The position numbers were made by a program, and so were the translations under genes. This document shows, piece by piece, positions 52,459 through 61,109 of a stretch of 64,000 nucleotides of DNA. The notes beneath the pieces were generated by a model that was not told the DNA's origin, made no database searches, and saw only the letters and a program-made list of their open reading frames with translations. Within the stretch, counting starts at the first letter, position 1. The number at the start of each line of letters is the position of its first letter. This DNA is from Streptomyces malaysiensis subsp. samsunensis. Lineage in GTDB: Bacteria > Actinomycetota > Actinomycetes > Streptomycetales > Streptomycetaceae. The stretch lies in NCBI RefSeq assembly GCF_024519315.1, contig NZ_JANIIC010000005.1, forward strand, positions 1 through 64,000, given 5' to 3'.

Positions 52459-52495
52459 TAGGTCTAGACCATACCGGCTGTCCGTTCACGGTCAA
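52459..52495 (-). promoter_or_regulatory. LPMO promoter with DasR-like element
   Basis: On the minus strand: TTGACC (52495-52490), a 16-bp spacer, TATGGT (52473-52468). The palindrome GGTCTAGACC (52461-52470) overlaps the -10. It matches the core of DasR elements seen before chitinolytic genes. Confidence 0.7.
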
Positions 52496-52663
52496 GACAT
52501 GGGACGGAAGTGGTCTGGTCCACTGTCATCCCCATCGATGTCACCGTCCTAACCACCTCACCGACTCCCAACTCCCCGACAGGCCCCGGGGCTTGGCGCC
52601 CGGGGGCAGAGCGGGAAGACGGTCGGGACGATGAGGGTGGTCGGGACGAGAGGGGCTCAGGAC

Positions 52664-52731
52664 GACAGAGCCGTCAGGACGAGAGGGCCGTCAGGAGGAG
52701 AGAGCCGTCAGGAGGAGAGAGCCGTCAGCCG
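52664..52731 (-). repeat. 17-bp tandem repeat across the stop codon of the oxidoreductase-TPR gene
   Basis: Four copies of a 17-bp unit (GAGAGAGCCGTCAGGAG and variants), with a degraded copy further left from about 52646. The stop codon of the gene (52708-52710) is inside the array. The unit is not a multiple of three. Confidence 0.8.
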
Positions 52732-55467
52732 TCGCCGGTCGTGGGGAGAGGAACGGCGGTCCAGCCGCTCCTCCAGACGGTCCCGGGCCGCGTCGCGGTG
52801 GCCCGCCGACACCAGCGCGAACAGCAGGGTCTCCTCGACGATCTCGCGCTGCGCGGCGCTGCCGCCCACACCGGGGAGCCGTGGCAGCAGGCGCTCCAAT
52901 CCGCGCGCCGCCTCGGCCCAGCGCTCTTCGAGGATGTCCTCGAAGGCCGTGCACAGCGGGGCGATGACGCTCCGCTGCACCTCATCGGCGCGCAGGGCGT
53001 GGACCCGCAGCCGCCGCAGCCCCGCCAGGTCGCCCGCGGCGGTGAGGGCGATGGCGGCGTGCAGCGCGACGAACGCGGTGGCCGGGCGCTCCAGGACGGC
53101 CGCGGGCGCCGAGTCCAGCACGTCGCCGATCGGGAACGGGCCCTGCCACGCACCCACCAGCCGGGCCCGCCACAGCAGGGAGCCGGAGTCGACCAGGGCG
53201 CGGACCCCGTGGACCTTCCCCGGGGACAGCTGTTCCGCCCACCGGCGGCGGACCGCCGCCGTATCCTCCAGGGCGAGTTCGTGCAGCGCGGCGTGCCAGG
53301 AGAAGTGGGCGCGGTGGGTGCCGCCCCGGCCCTGGTGGGCCAGCCATCGTTCGAGCCGCTCACGGCCCGCCTCGTGGTCGCCGCGCTCGTAGTGCACATG
53401 GGCCAGGGCGTGCATCGCGTGGCCGGAGGCGGGTTCGGCGGCCAGGGCCCGCTCGGCCAGGGTTCCGGCCTCGTCGTAACGCCCCTGCTCCTGGCGCATG
53501 AAGGCCAGCAGGGAGGTGTGGAACCAGCCCCCTCCATGGGCCTGGGCGGTCCGCTCGACCACGCGGAGCGCGGTGGTGCCGTCCAGATCGCGCAGACCGG
53601 AGAAGGCGATGGTGGGCACCGCGACGGCGAGCGCCAGCGCATCGCCCGGGTACTCCTCCAGATGGCGCAGGAGGGCGGCGTCGCCGTCCGCGGGCGAGCG
53701 CAGAACACGGCGGGAGACGACGTCCACGAAGGAGCGCTCGTAGTCATCGGCCCGCTCGCGCACCGCGCGCCGGGCGTCGGCCAGGGCGCGCGAGACATCC
53801 ACATCGGCGCCGCACTCATGGCCGATGAGCGCGAGCGCGGCGTGGCCGAGGGCGAATCCGGGGTCGAGCGCCACGGAGCGGCGGAGCGCCTGCGGAGCCC
53901 CGGCCCGGACCTTCAGCAGCCGGTCCACACCGAGGCGGTAGGCGGTGGCGGCGGCCGCGTGGGTGCTGAGGGGGAAGCCCGAGGTGTCCATGGGCCGACG
54001 CGCCCGGCGCGGGGCGCGGCCGCCGTCGGCGGGGAGGGCGGGGGCCGTCCACGGGTCGAGGACGGCCTCGGCGATGGCGGCGGCCTGTTCGCGGATCTCC
54101 GGGATGGCGGTGGTCTCCCACAACTCGCCACGGCGGGGCGCGCCGAGGGTCCACAGGGGGCGGGTGGCGCCGCCGTCGGCGCCCCGCAGCCGCCCGTGGT
54201 CGGTGGCCACGCCCATGCTCAGCGGGCCGGGCACCGCGGCGCCCTGGTCGAGCAGACTCCGCCACAGCGGGTCGGCCGTCCCGGACAGCCGCAGGCCCGG
54301 CCCCGTACAGTCCACCACCCAGCCCACGGGCAGGGTGCGCGGGCCATCGGCAGTGGCGAGGGAGACCGTCAGGGAGCCGTCGGGCCGGGCCGAGGCGGAG
54401 GCGAGCCGCCCCTGGTACGTGCGCATCCGCCGGGTGCGGCGCATACGGCCCACCGACTCGGCGGTGGCCGGGGGCATGCGGTGGCGGTGGGTGTTCCACA
54501 GGGAGCCGTCCCGGGCCATGAACTCGGCCCGCTCCGCGGTGGACATCGACGCCCAGATCTCGGCCGTGACCGGGCGCAGCCCGTCCACCGCGGGCCGCCA
54601 GTCGCCGTGGGTGCGCATCACCCGGCCGATGTGCTGCCGTACCTCGGCGCGCAGCGCGGCCAGGGACAGACCGGGCAGTGGTGTCGTACACGCGGCGGCG
54701 GGCAGCGGGTCCACCGCATGCGGCTGCGGCAGCCTTCCGCCACGGGAGACGGTGTGCACCGTGCGGCCGGGGCGGTCGAGTGTCATGGCGATGTCCACCG
54801 AGGTCAGCCCCGTGCCGACGAGGAGTACATCCTCCTTGTGGCCCTGCCCGAGCGCGGCGTCCAGGGCGCCCGGCGCCCAGGGGTCGGCGATGAAGCGGTC
54901 GCTGCCGCGCAGGTCCGCCGGTGCCCATTCGGCGGTGGCGCGGGACGGACCGGTCGCGAGCACCACGTGGTGCGCTTCGACGGTGCCGCCGTCGGCGAGC
55001 TCCAGCCGGGCGGACGGGTCCCCTCCGGGCTGGGTGGTCCAGTGGCAGCCGGTGGCCCGGGTGCGCAGCCGGCGGACGCCGACGACGCCCTGCGCCGCCA
55101 TGATCGCCCGGCCGAGGGTGTCGGCGAGATAGGCGCCGTAGCGGTAGCGCTCCGCGAAGTCGCCGCCGCGCACGCCCGGTTCACCGTGGTGGCACAGCCA
55201 CCGCACGAAGTGTCCCGGATCGTCGGGGTAGCAGCTCATCTTGCCCGCCGGCACATTGAGGCGGTGGCGCGGGTCGAGGGTGGAGTAGGCGGTGCCGCGG
55301 CCGGCCTCGGGGGCCGGGTCGATCAGAAGGAGGTCGAACGGGATACGGCGGCGTGCCGCGGTCTCGCAGAGCTGGATCGCCACCAGCGCCCCGGCGGCAC
55401 CCGCCCCCACGATGGCGACGGTCTTCTTACACGGCCCTGACGTCGTACACGGCTCTGGCGATGCCAT
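52708..55467 (-). CDS. Fusion: FAD/NAD(P)-binding oxidoreductase and TTC38-like TPR protein
   Basis: 919 residues. Part one (1-470): Rossmann GAGAAG at 21-26, GRGTAYSTLDPRHRLNVPAG and LLVGTGLTSVDIAMTL, typical of PF13454-type FAD proteins, ending near LWETTAIPEIREQAAAI. Part two (493-919) begins MDTSGFPLSTHAAA and resembles stand-alone TTC38-like TPR proteins (LDPGFALGHAALALIGHECG). A short Pro/Arg linker joins them with no stop. ATG 55467 follows AGGAGG. The internal ATG 53991 has no ribosome site, so I call one fused gene. Divergent from an Rrf2 regulator. Confidence 0.8.
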   Translation of the reverse strand: MASPEPCTTSGPCKKTVAIVGAGAAGALVAIQLCETAARRRIPFDLLLIDPAPEAGRGTAYSTLDPRHRLNVPAGKMSCYPDDPGHFVRWLCHHGEPGVRGGDFAERYRYGAYLADTLGRAIMAAQGVVGVRRLRTRATGCHWTTQPGGDPSARLELADGGTVEAHHVVLATGPSRATAEWAPADLRGSDRFIADPWAPGALDAALGQGHKEDVLLVGTGLTSVDIAMTLDRPGRTVHTVSRGGRLPQPHAVDPLPAAACTTPLPGLSLAALRAEVRQHIGRVMRTHGDWRPAVDGLRPVTAEIWASMSTAERAEFMARDGSLWNTHRHRMPPATAESVGRMRRTRRMRTYQGRLASASARPDGSLTVSLATADGPRTLPVGWVVDCTGPGLRLSGTADPLWRSLLDQGAAVPGPLSMGVATDHGRLRGADGGATRPLWTLGAPRRGELWETTAIPEIREQAAAIAEAVLDPWTAPALPADGGRAPRRARRPMDTSGFPLSTHAAAATAYRLGVDRLLKVRAGAPQALRRSVALDPGFALGHAALALIGHECGADVDVSRALADARRAVRERADDYERSFVDVVSRRVLRSPADGDAALLRHLEEYPGDALALAVAVPTIAFSGLRDLDGTTALRVVERTAQAHGGGWFHTSLLAFMRQEQGRYDEAGTLAERALAAEPASGHAMHALAHVHYERGDHEAGRERLERWLAHQGRGGTHRAHFSWHAALHELALEDTAAVRRRWAEQLSPGKVHGVRALVDSGSLLWRARLVGAWQGPFPIGDVLDSAPAAVLERPATAFVALHAAIALTAAGDLAGLRRLRVHALRADEVQRSVIAPLCTAFEDILEERWAEAARGLERLLPRLPGVGGSAAQREIVEETLLFALVSAGHRDAARDRLEERLDRRSSPHDRRRLTALSS

Positions 55468-55545
55468 GTGATACCTCCTGCTTCCCCTGAACCGGTGGGC
55501 GAGCGAGACCGATGCCCCGCTCACGCAGCGGTACCGTAGCCATCT

Positions 55546-55576
55546 AAGTTCACCAATTCAATGAACTTTGTGAACT
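55546..55576. promoter_or_regulatory. Operator between the oxidoreductase-TPR and Rrf2 genes
   Basis: AAGTTCA (55546-55552), 9 nt, TGAACTT (55562-55568) is a perfect inverted repeat. A third half-site GTGAACT follows at 55570-55576, also pairing with AGTTCAC at 55547-55553. The site is AT-rich and central in the divergent region, so a probable Rrf2 target. Confidence 0.65.
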
Positions 55577-55659
55577 CATGGGAGAAGGAAAAGCGGGGCC
55601 TGGCCCCAAGCCGGTTGTATGCGGCCCCATGAAACGGACGTGCGTGATAACTTGCGCGG

Positions 55660-56124
55660 GTGCGGATCACAGCCAAGTCGGACTATGCCGTCCGGGCGAT
55701 GGCCGAACTGGCGGCCGCGGAGGGCTCTCCCCTGACCGCCGAGCAGGTGGCGACCCGGCAGGACATTCCACTGCGTTTCCTCTTCGGCATCCTGCGGGAG
55801 CTGCGTCTGGCCCATCTGGTGCGCAGTGTGCGGGGCCCGGAAGGCGGATATCTGCTGGCGCGCCCGGCGAAGGAGATCACCCTCGCCGACGCGATCCGCG
55901 CCATGGACGGCCCGCTGGCCAATGTGCGGGACGTGGGCCTCAGCGGGCTGGAGTACCCGGGCGCGGCGGCGGTGCTGCCGGATGTGTGGCGCGCGGTGCG
56001 GGCGAGTCTGCGGCAGGTGCTGGAGAAGACCACCTTCGCGGATCTGGCCGCCGGTGAGCTGCCCCCGCTGGTGCGGGAGCGTGCGCGCGAGTACCTCGAC
56101 GACGTCCGCCACTACGACACCTGA
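55660..56124 (+). CDS. Rrf2-family transcriptional regulator without cluster cysteines
   Basis: 154 residues. The N-terminus MRITAKSDYAVRAMAELA and the wing RSVRGPEGGYLLARP are typical of Rrf2. It contains no Cys at all, so it cannot carry the usual Fe-S cluster with three Cys ligands and must sense something else. GTG 55660 has no ribosome site, but GATAAC lies at 55646-55651, so the transcript is probably leaderless. It likely controls the divergent fused oxidoreductase. Confidence 0.88.
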   Translation: MRITAKSDYAVRAMAELAAAEGSPLTAEQVATRQDIPLRFLFGILRELRLAHLVRSVRGPEGGYLLARPAKEITLADAIRAMDGPLANVRDVGLSGLEYPGAAAVLPDVWRAVRASLRQVLEKTTFADLAAGELPPLVRERAREYLDDVRHYDT

Positions 56125-56333
56125 CCTGATGGCATCGGCGTGTCGTGACGCCGCCGCCCCTGGCGGGACCGAGTCCCCAATTCCCCGTTCCCGGGCCCGA
56201 GTTCGGCCTTCGTGGTGCCGCCGATCGTCTGGGGCGCCATCGTGGCCGACCGCGCCTCGGCACAGCCTCCGCACACCTTCGGGGCCGCCACCGAACCGCG
56301 GCCGACGTCCGCCGATCTGATTGACTTGCGGCC

Positions 56334-56990
56334 GTGGACCTCTTCTCACACTCATGGACGGCATTGCGCACCGCGGTCGCCGAGCTCGCGGACGAGGACT
56401 TCGCTCGGCCGTCGGGCTGCACCGGCTGGCTCGTCCGGGACCTGGTGTGCCACCTGGTCATCGACGCCCAGGACGTCCTGATCACCCTCGTGACACCCAC
56501 CGACGCCGAACCGACGCGCGACGCGGTGACCTACTGGGAGGTGGCCGACACGCCGCCGGCCGGCGACGATCCGCTCGACGCGCTGATCGTCCGGCTGGCC
56601 GCCGCGTACGAGGAGCCGTGGCTGCTGAAGTTCCACCTCGACGACGTCGGCTCCGCCGCCGGGCGCGCGGCCGGCCTCGCCGACCCGGCCCTCCGGGTCG
56701 GCACCCGCGATGTGGTGCTCACCGCGGGCGACTACCTCTCCGCATACGTCCTGGAGTGGACCCTGCACCACCTCGATCTGATCGCCCACCTCCCGGGCGC
56801 GGCGGACCCTCCCGCCGAGAGCCTCGCCGGATCGCGCCGGATGCTGGAGGAGATCGCCGGGGCGGCGTTCCCCGCGTCGTGGTCCGACAAGGACGCGCTG
56901 CTGGTCGGCACCGGGCGGCGGGCCCCGACCGACGCGGAGAGGGCCGAACTGGGCGATCTGGCCGCGAAGCTCCCGTTCGTCATCGGCTAG
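56334..56990 (+). CDS. DinB/mycothiol-dependent maleylpyruvate isomerase-fold protein
   Basis: 218 residues. GCTGWLVRDLVCHLVIDAQD at the N-terminus and LEWTLHHLDLIAHL supply the His residues of the metal site in this four-helix fold. Family members transfer or isomerise with mycothiol; the substrate here is not known. GTG 56334 with no good ribosome site. Confidence 0.82.
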   Translation: MDLFSHSWTALRTAVAELADEDFARPSGCTGWLVRDLVCHLVIDAQDVLITLVTPTDAEPTRDAVTYWEVADTPPAGDDPLDALIVRLAAAYEEPWLLKFHLDDVGSAAGRAAGLADPALRVGTRDVVLTAGDYLSAYVLEWTLHHLDLIAHLPGAADPPAESLAGSRRMLEEIAGAAFPASWSDKDALLVGTGRRAPTDAERAELGDLAAKLPFVIG

Positions 56991-57077
56991 CCCCCCGCCG
57001 GATCGGCACCACCCCCTGGGCCGCCGGGGCTGTTCGGCCCGCCGATCGCCGCACCGGTACGGGCCCGGCCTCCGGCG

Positions 57078-60000
57078 TCACCCCGTGCCCCGGGCCGACG
57101 GGTTGCCCTGGTGGGTGAAGGCGGCCCAGAGGTGCACGCGGTCGAGGTCGGTACGGGCGGCTTCGCCGCGGAGGTGGCCGCGGAGGGTGGGCGGGGGCTC
57201 GCGCCGCGGGTCGAGCATCCAGAGCTGGGCCGCGCGCAGGGCGTCCGCCGGGGCGAGGCCATGTGTGCTGACGAAATCGTGGAAGACGGCCATCATCAGG
57301 GCCGTCGAGGCGTCGAGGACCGCCCAGCGCGAGCCGATGACATCGGCCGCGCCACGGGCGACCAGGGCGGTGGACAGGGTCAGGGCCTCGTCGTGGTCGC
57401 GGGTGCTGAGGTCCGTCTCGCAGGCGCTGAGCACCACCAGCGGGCCCGCGCCGACCGGTTGTCCGGCGGCGGCGCCCACGGCGCCGACCGCGCCATCCAG
57501 GATATGGGCCACGCTGAGCCGCCCCGAGTCCTCGGGCCCCGCGGGCGGGGCGGCGAGCCAGAGGGCGGAGCGCGTGGGGTCCGGACCGGCCAGGGCGTGG
57601 CAGGAGATGTGCAGGACGGCGACCGGGGAGCCGCCGCCGGGCAGCACGGCGAGGATGTCCTCCGGTGTGCCCGGCGCGTCGCTGACATCGGCCGTGGGGA
57701 ACTCTCCGTAGCGGAGGCCGTCGGGGTAGCAGGCCACGCGCACCGCCTCCGCCTCGATCTCCGCCCAGACCAGGCTGAGTTCGGGGTCGGCGACCAGGAC
57801 CTGCCCGGCGGTGGTGGGCAGCCGGTCCCGGGCAGTGGCCCGCAGGAACTCCGCGCCGGAGGGGGCGTAGCTGAACACCGCGTCCTCGCATGCGTAACGG
57901 TACTCGCGCCCGTCGGTCCCGTACGGGGTGCGGGCCGCGTGCCAGGCGACCGCGCCGAGTGGCCCGCACGGCACCAGCACGATCCGCGACGGCCGGTGGA
58001 GCGGGCCCACGGCCGCCAGGACGGGACCCATCGCGGCGGGCCAGGCCCAGTCGCACAGCTCGCGCAGCGCCGCTTCCCACTCCCCGTCCCGCTCCGCCTG
58101 CCGCCCCGCCTCGTCGGTGGCGTCGGCGTCCGTCCGGGAACGCCGGGCGGTGGCGTCGAGGTAGCGCTCGAGTGGCGGGCTGCCGGGGGTCAGCAGCGGC
58201 AGCTTCAGAACGGCGGGCGGTGCGTCGCCGGTGCCGGGGCGCAGAATCAGGGCGAAGCCCGGCATGCCGGGGCTCTGCCCGGGGACGAGGTGGACGAGCG
58301 CATCGGCACCGGCGGCGGTGAGCCCGGCCCGCAGCGCCGGCAGGTCCGGGGGGCCGAGCAGTTTCCGGGCGTCCGCGCCGCTGCCCGCGCCCAGCGCTTC
58401 GAGTGCCCTGCGGCGCAGGCTGCCCGGGATCTGCGGGCCGGTGGCCCGGCCCAGGTCGGACTCGCTGCCGGGCCGGAGCGGGTTCGCGGCGACCTCGGCG
58501 CGCCACTGCCGGGCCAGGTCCGGATGGCCCCGGGCTTCGAGGATCTCGGGAATGCCACGGGACGCGGCGCCGGACCGCAACACCAGGGCCCGGCCCAGCT
58601 CCAGCGCGTGCACGGCGTCGGCCGGACGGCCGCACACGGTGCTCCAGTAGGCCAGCCACAGCGCCTGTGCCGAACCGAAGCGGGCCACGGCCAGGCCGTG
58701 TTCGGAGCCGGGCTGGAGGAGGACGTCCGAGGAGATCCTGGTCAGCGCCTCGCCTCTGGCGGCGAGGCCCGCCGCCCGGTCCTCGCCGGCGCTCGGCCCG
58801 CCGCGCCGGCGGCGCAGCCAGTGGGCCTCGGACAGCTGGGTCAGGGCGTCGGCGGTGTGCGGCAGGCCGTCCCCTCCGACGATCAGCTCGCGGGCCCGGG
58901 ACAGCTCGGTGATGCTCAGATCGAGCAGGTCCGGGTCGTCGAGGTGGCGGGCCGTGTGCAGCAGGGCCCGGCCGAGCTGGTAGCGCAGCCGGAGTTCCTC
59001 ATGGGGGGTGGGCTGCGGTCCTTCGAGGGTCCGGTGGACCTCCGCGACGGCCCGGTCGGCCGCGTCCCGGCTGGGTTCGATCATGGTCAGCTGGAGCAGC
59101 GCGGAGACGCGCACCGCCGGGAAGTACGGTGCGAGCATGGGCGCGAGCTCCCGTACGTCGGTCGCCACCACCTCCCTCAGATACCGGGCCGCGGCGCGGA
59201 ATCCGGCCGGGTCCTGGTCCCGGGCGGCCTGCTCCCGATGGACCTCGGCCAGGGTGGCGGCGAGGGCGAAGCGGTTCTCCTGGTCGGGCGGCAGGGTGTC
59301 GTACAGGCCGGTCAGCTCCTCGATCAGACGGGGCAGCCCGGTGAGGTCCCCGCTGCGGCGGGCCAGGGCCAGCTCGTGCTGGGCGACGAACACCACCGCG
59401 GTGAGCCTGCTCGTGGACGGCACCGCGCCCTCGTCGTCGTGGGCGGCGCGCAGTTCTCTGGCCACGGTCAGGGCGGCGTCGGCGGCGTCGAGGCCGCCCC
59501 CGAGCGTCACCGCCTCGTGGAGGCGCCCGGCCATGCCGAAGGACAGGGCGCGACGGGCGAGCGTGGCCTCCTCGCGGCCCTCGGACAGGGCGTCGGCCAT
59601 CGCCCGGATCCGGCCGGCGCTCGTCTCCAGATGCGTCAGATCACCGGTCTGGGATACCCGTACGGCATCGACGAGGGTGCCGAGCTGCTGCTCGAAACCG
59701 AGACGCCCCGGGCCGCCGGGGCGGTCCTCGGGGGCCGGCCCCGGCTCCGACATGGCCTCGTCCAGCTCGCCGAAGTCCATCGTGCCGGGCACCAGGAGGT
59801 TGGCCCACACCAGCAGGACGGCGTGCAGCCTGGCGATGCGGGCCCGTTCGGGTGTGTGGGCCGGCAGCTCCCGCAGCGCCCGCCGGGCGACCTCCGCGCC
59901 GCGGCGGACACGCTCGGCCAGGACCTGACGGTCGCCCTGGCCCGACCTGAGCCCGGTCAGCAGCTCGCGCAGCGGTGCGAACACCGGCCGGTCCAGGCCC

Positions 60001-60899
60001 AGGGCCGCCACCTCCCCCTCGGCCTCCTCGGGGGAGATGGTGAGCCGGTCCGCGGTCCTGTACAGCCACACCATGAGCTCCGTGAACCGCGCCACGTCCT
60101 CGGCGGCCCAGCCCAGCACGCCGCGGACGGCGTCGGCCAGCGGGTCCTCGGCGGGCTCCCCGGTCGCCACCTCGGCGGGCCGCTCCGCGGCGGCCGGGGA
60201 ACTGGCCGGGGAACTCCCTGCGGACGGGGCGGAGAAGCCGGAGGAGCGGGACGGCGTCAGCCCGATCTCCGGCCCGAGGAACCCGAGGATCCCGCGCAGG
60301 TCCGCTTCCTCGGGACCGGCCACGAGGCGCTCCAGAACCTCCCTGGCCTCCGCCAGATCGGCCGGCGTGGACGCGGTCGGCGTGGACGCGGTCGGCGTGG
60401 ACGCGGTCGGCGTGGACGCGGTCGGCGGCCGCGGGCCGGTGGCCCGGAGCGGCGGCTTTTGGCGGCGGGCCCGGCTCCACGCGTGCGTGGCCCGTGCGCA
60501 GTGCTCCGGGACGAGCAGTTGGAGCAGCGCGCTCCGGGCCTTCACCGCGAACGGGTCGGTGAGCGGCCTGGTGCGGTCGGCCCAGCGCAGATGGCGCAGT
60601 GCGCGCTCCCGTTCGAGCCGGGCGTCCTCGGGCGTATCGGCCGCCCCACGGGTGCCCAGCCGGACGCACATCATCACGCCCAGCAGGGGCACGAACTCGT
60701 CCCGGAGCGGATCGTCCACGGGCAACAGCCGCTCGATGGCAGCGAGATGCTCGATCGTCTGGGCCAGCGCTGCGGGCCGCACCGGGTCGTCCGCCGCTCG
60801 GCGTAATACACCGCCGGCCTGGCGGGCGGCGGTTGCGGCCCACACCCGCAGCGCCCGCGCGCCGTCCTCACCGCCGTCCCGGCGCGGTTCCTCGTCCAC
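57078..60899 (-). CDS. Large helical-repeat protein with C-terminal CHAT protease domain
   Basis: About 1273 residues. A long TPR-like helical region fills most of the protein. The C-terminal CHAT domain has His1101 in LHISCHALAG and Cys1160 in LSACETDLS, the caspase-like dyad, so protease activity is plausible. TASTP repeats lie at about residues 160-180. CHAT/TPR proteins act as signal-triggered proteases, some in defence; no gasdermin or sensor gene is next to it. GTG 60899 has GGGGGAG 6 bp upstream. ATG 60926 is an alternative. Confidence 0.85.
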   Translation of the reverse strand: MDEEPRRDGGEDGARALRVWAATAARQAGGVLRRAADDPVRPAALAQTIEHLAAIERLLPVDDPLRDEFVPLLGVMMCVRLGTRGAADTPEDARLERERALRHLRWADRTRPLTDPFAVKARSALLQLLVPEHCARATHAWSRARRQKPPLRATGPRPPTASTPTASTPTASTPTASTPADLAEAREVLERLVAGPEEADLRGILGFLGPEIGLTPSRSSGFSAPSAGSSPASSPAAAERPAEVATGEPAEDPLADAVRGVLGWAAEDVARFTELMVWLYRTADRLTISPEEAEGEVAALGLDRPVFAPLRELLTGLRSGQGDRQVLAERVRRGAEVARRALRELPAHTPERARIARLHAVLLVWANLLVPGTMDFGELDEAMSEPGPAPEDRPGGPGRLGFEQQLGTLVDAVRVSQTGDLTHLETSAGRIRAMADALSEGREEATLARRALSFGMAGRLHEAVTLGGGLDAADAALTVARELRAAHDDEGAVPSTSRLTAVVFVAQHELALARRSGDLTGLPRLIEELTGLYDTLPPDQENRFALAATLAEVHREQAARDQDPAGFRAAARYLREVVATDVRELAPMLAPYFPAVRVSALLQLTMIEPSRDAADRAVAEVHRTLEGPQPTPHEELRLRYQLGRALLHTARHLDDPDLLDLSITELSRARELIVGGDGLPHTADALTQLSEAHWLRRRRGGPSAGEDRAAGLAARGEALTRISSDVLLQPGSEHGLAVARFGSAQALWLAYWSTVCGRPADAVHALELGRALVLRSGAASRGIPEILEARGHPDLARQWRAEVAANPLRPGSESDLGRATGPQIPGSLRRRALEALGAGSGADARKLLGPPDLPALRAGLTAAGADALVHLVPGQSPGMPGFALILRPGTGDAPPAVLKLPLLTPGSPPLERYLDATARRSRTDADATDEAGRQAERDGEWEAALRELCDWAWPAAMGPVLAAVGPLHRPSRIVLVPCGPLGAVAWHAARTPYGTDGREYRYACEDAVFSYAPSGAEFLRATARDRLPTTAGQVLVADPELSLVWAEIEAEAVRVACYPDGLRYGEFPTADVSDAPGTPEDILAVLPGGGSPVAVLHISCHALAGPDPTRSALWLAAPPAGPEDSGRLSVAHILDGAVGAVGAAAGQPVGAGPLVVLSACETDLSTRDHDEALTLSTALVARGAADVIGSRWAVLDASTALMMAVFHDFVSTHGLAPADALRAAQLWMLDPRREPPPTLRGHLRGEAARTDLDRVHLWAAFTHQGNPSARGTG
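60366..60425 (-). repeat. 15-bp tandem repeat encoding TASTP units in the CHAT protein
   Basis: Four perfect copies of CGTGGACGCGGTCGG. Read leftward it encodes repeated Thr-Ala-Ser-Thr-Pro in a linker. In-frame (15 bp), so copy number can vary without breaking the protein. Confidence 0.85.
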
Positions 60900-61109
60900 T
60901 TCGTGCTCCCCCGTGTCCGGACACATGCCCTGATGACCAGCGTGCCACGGGGCGGCGGCGGGCAGCCCCACCCGGACGGCACGGTGTGCGGCTCGACGCG
61001 GACCGCCGGTGGCCGCCCGGCGCGCCTCCCCGGCCACCGGGGTCGCGAAGACCCGGGCTCATCGGGGGAACGGCTGCCCGCGGCGACCGGTACTCCGTAT
61101 GCTCGCCGC

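Noticed and set aside
52664..52731. Tandem repeats here and at 51747 as a CRISPR array
   Set aside because: Units are contiguous 14-17 bp with no spacers and no cas genes nearby.
53991..53993. Internal ATG as start of a separate TPR gene
   Set aside because: No ribosome site upstream and no stop codon between the two parts, so one fused gene is the simpler reading; kept as a finding.
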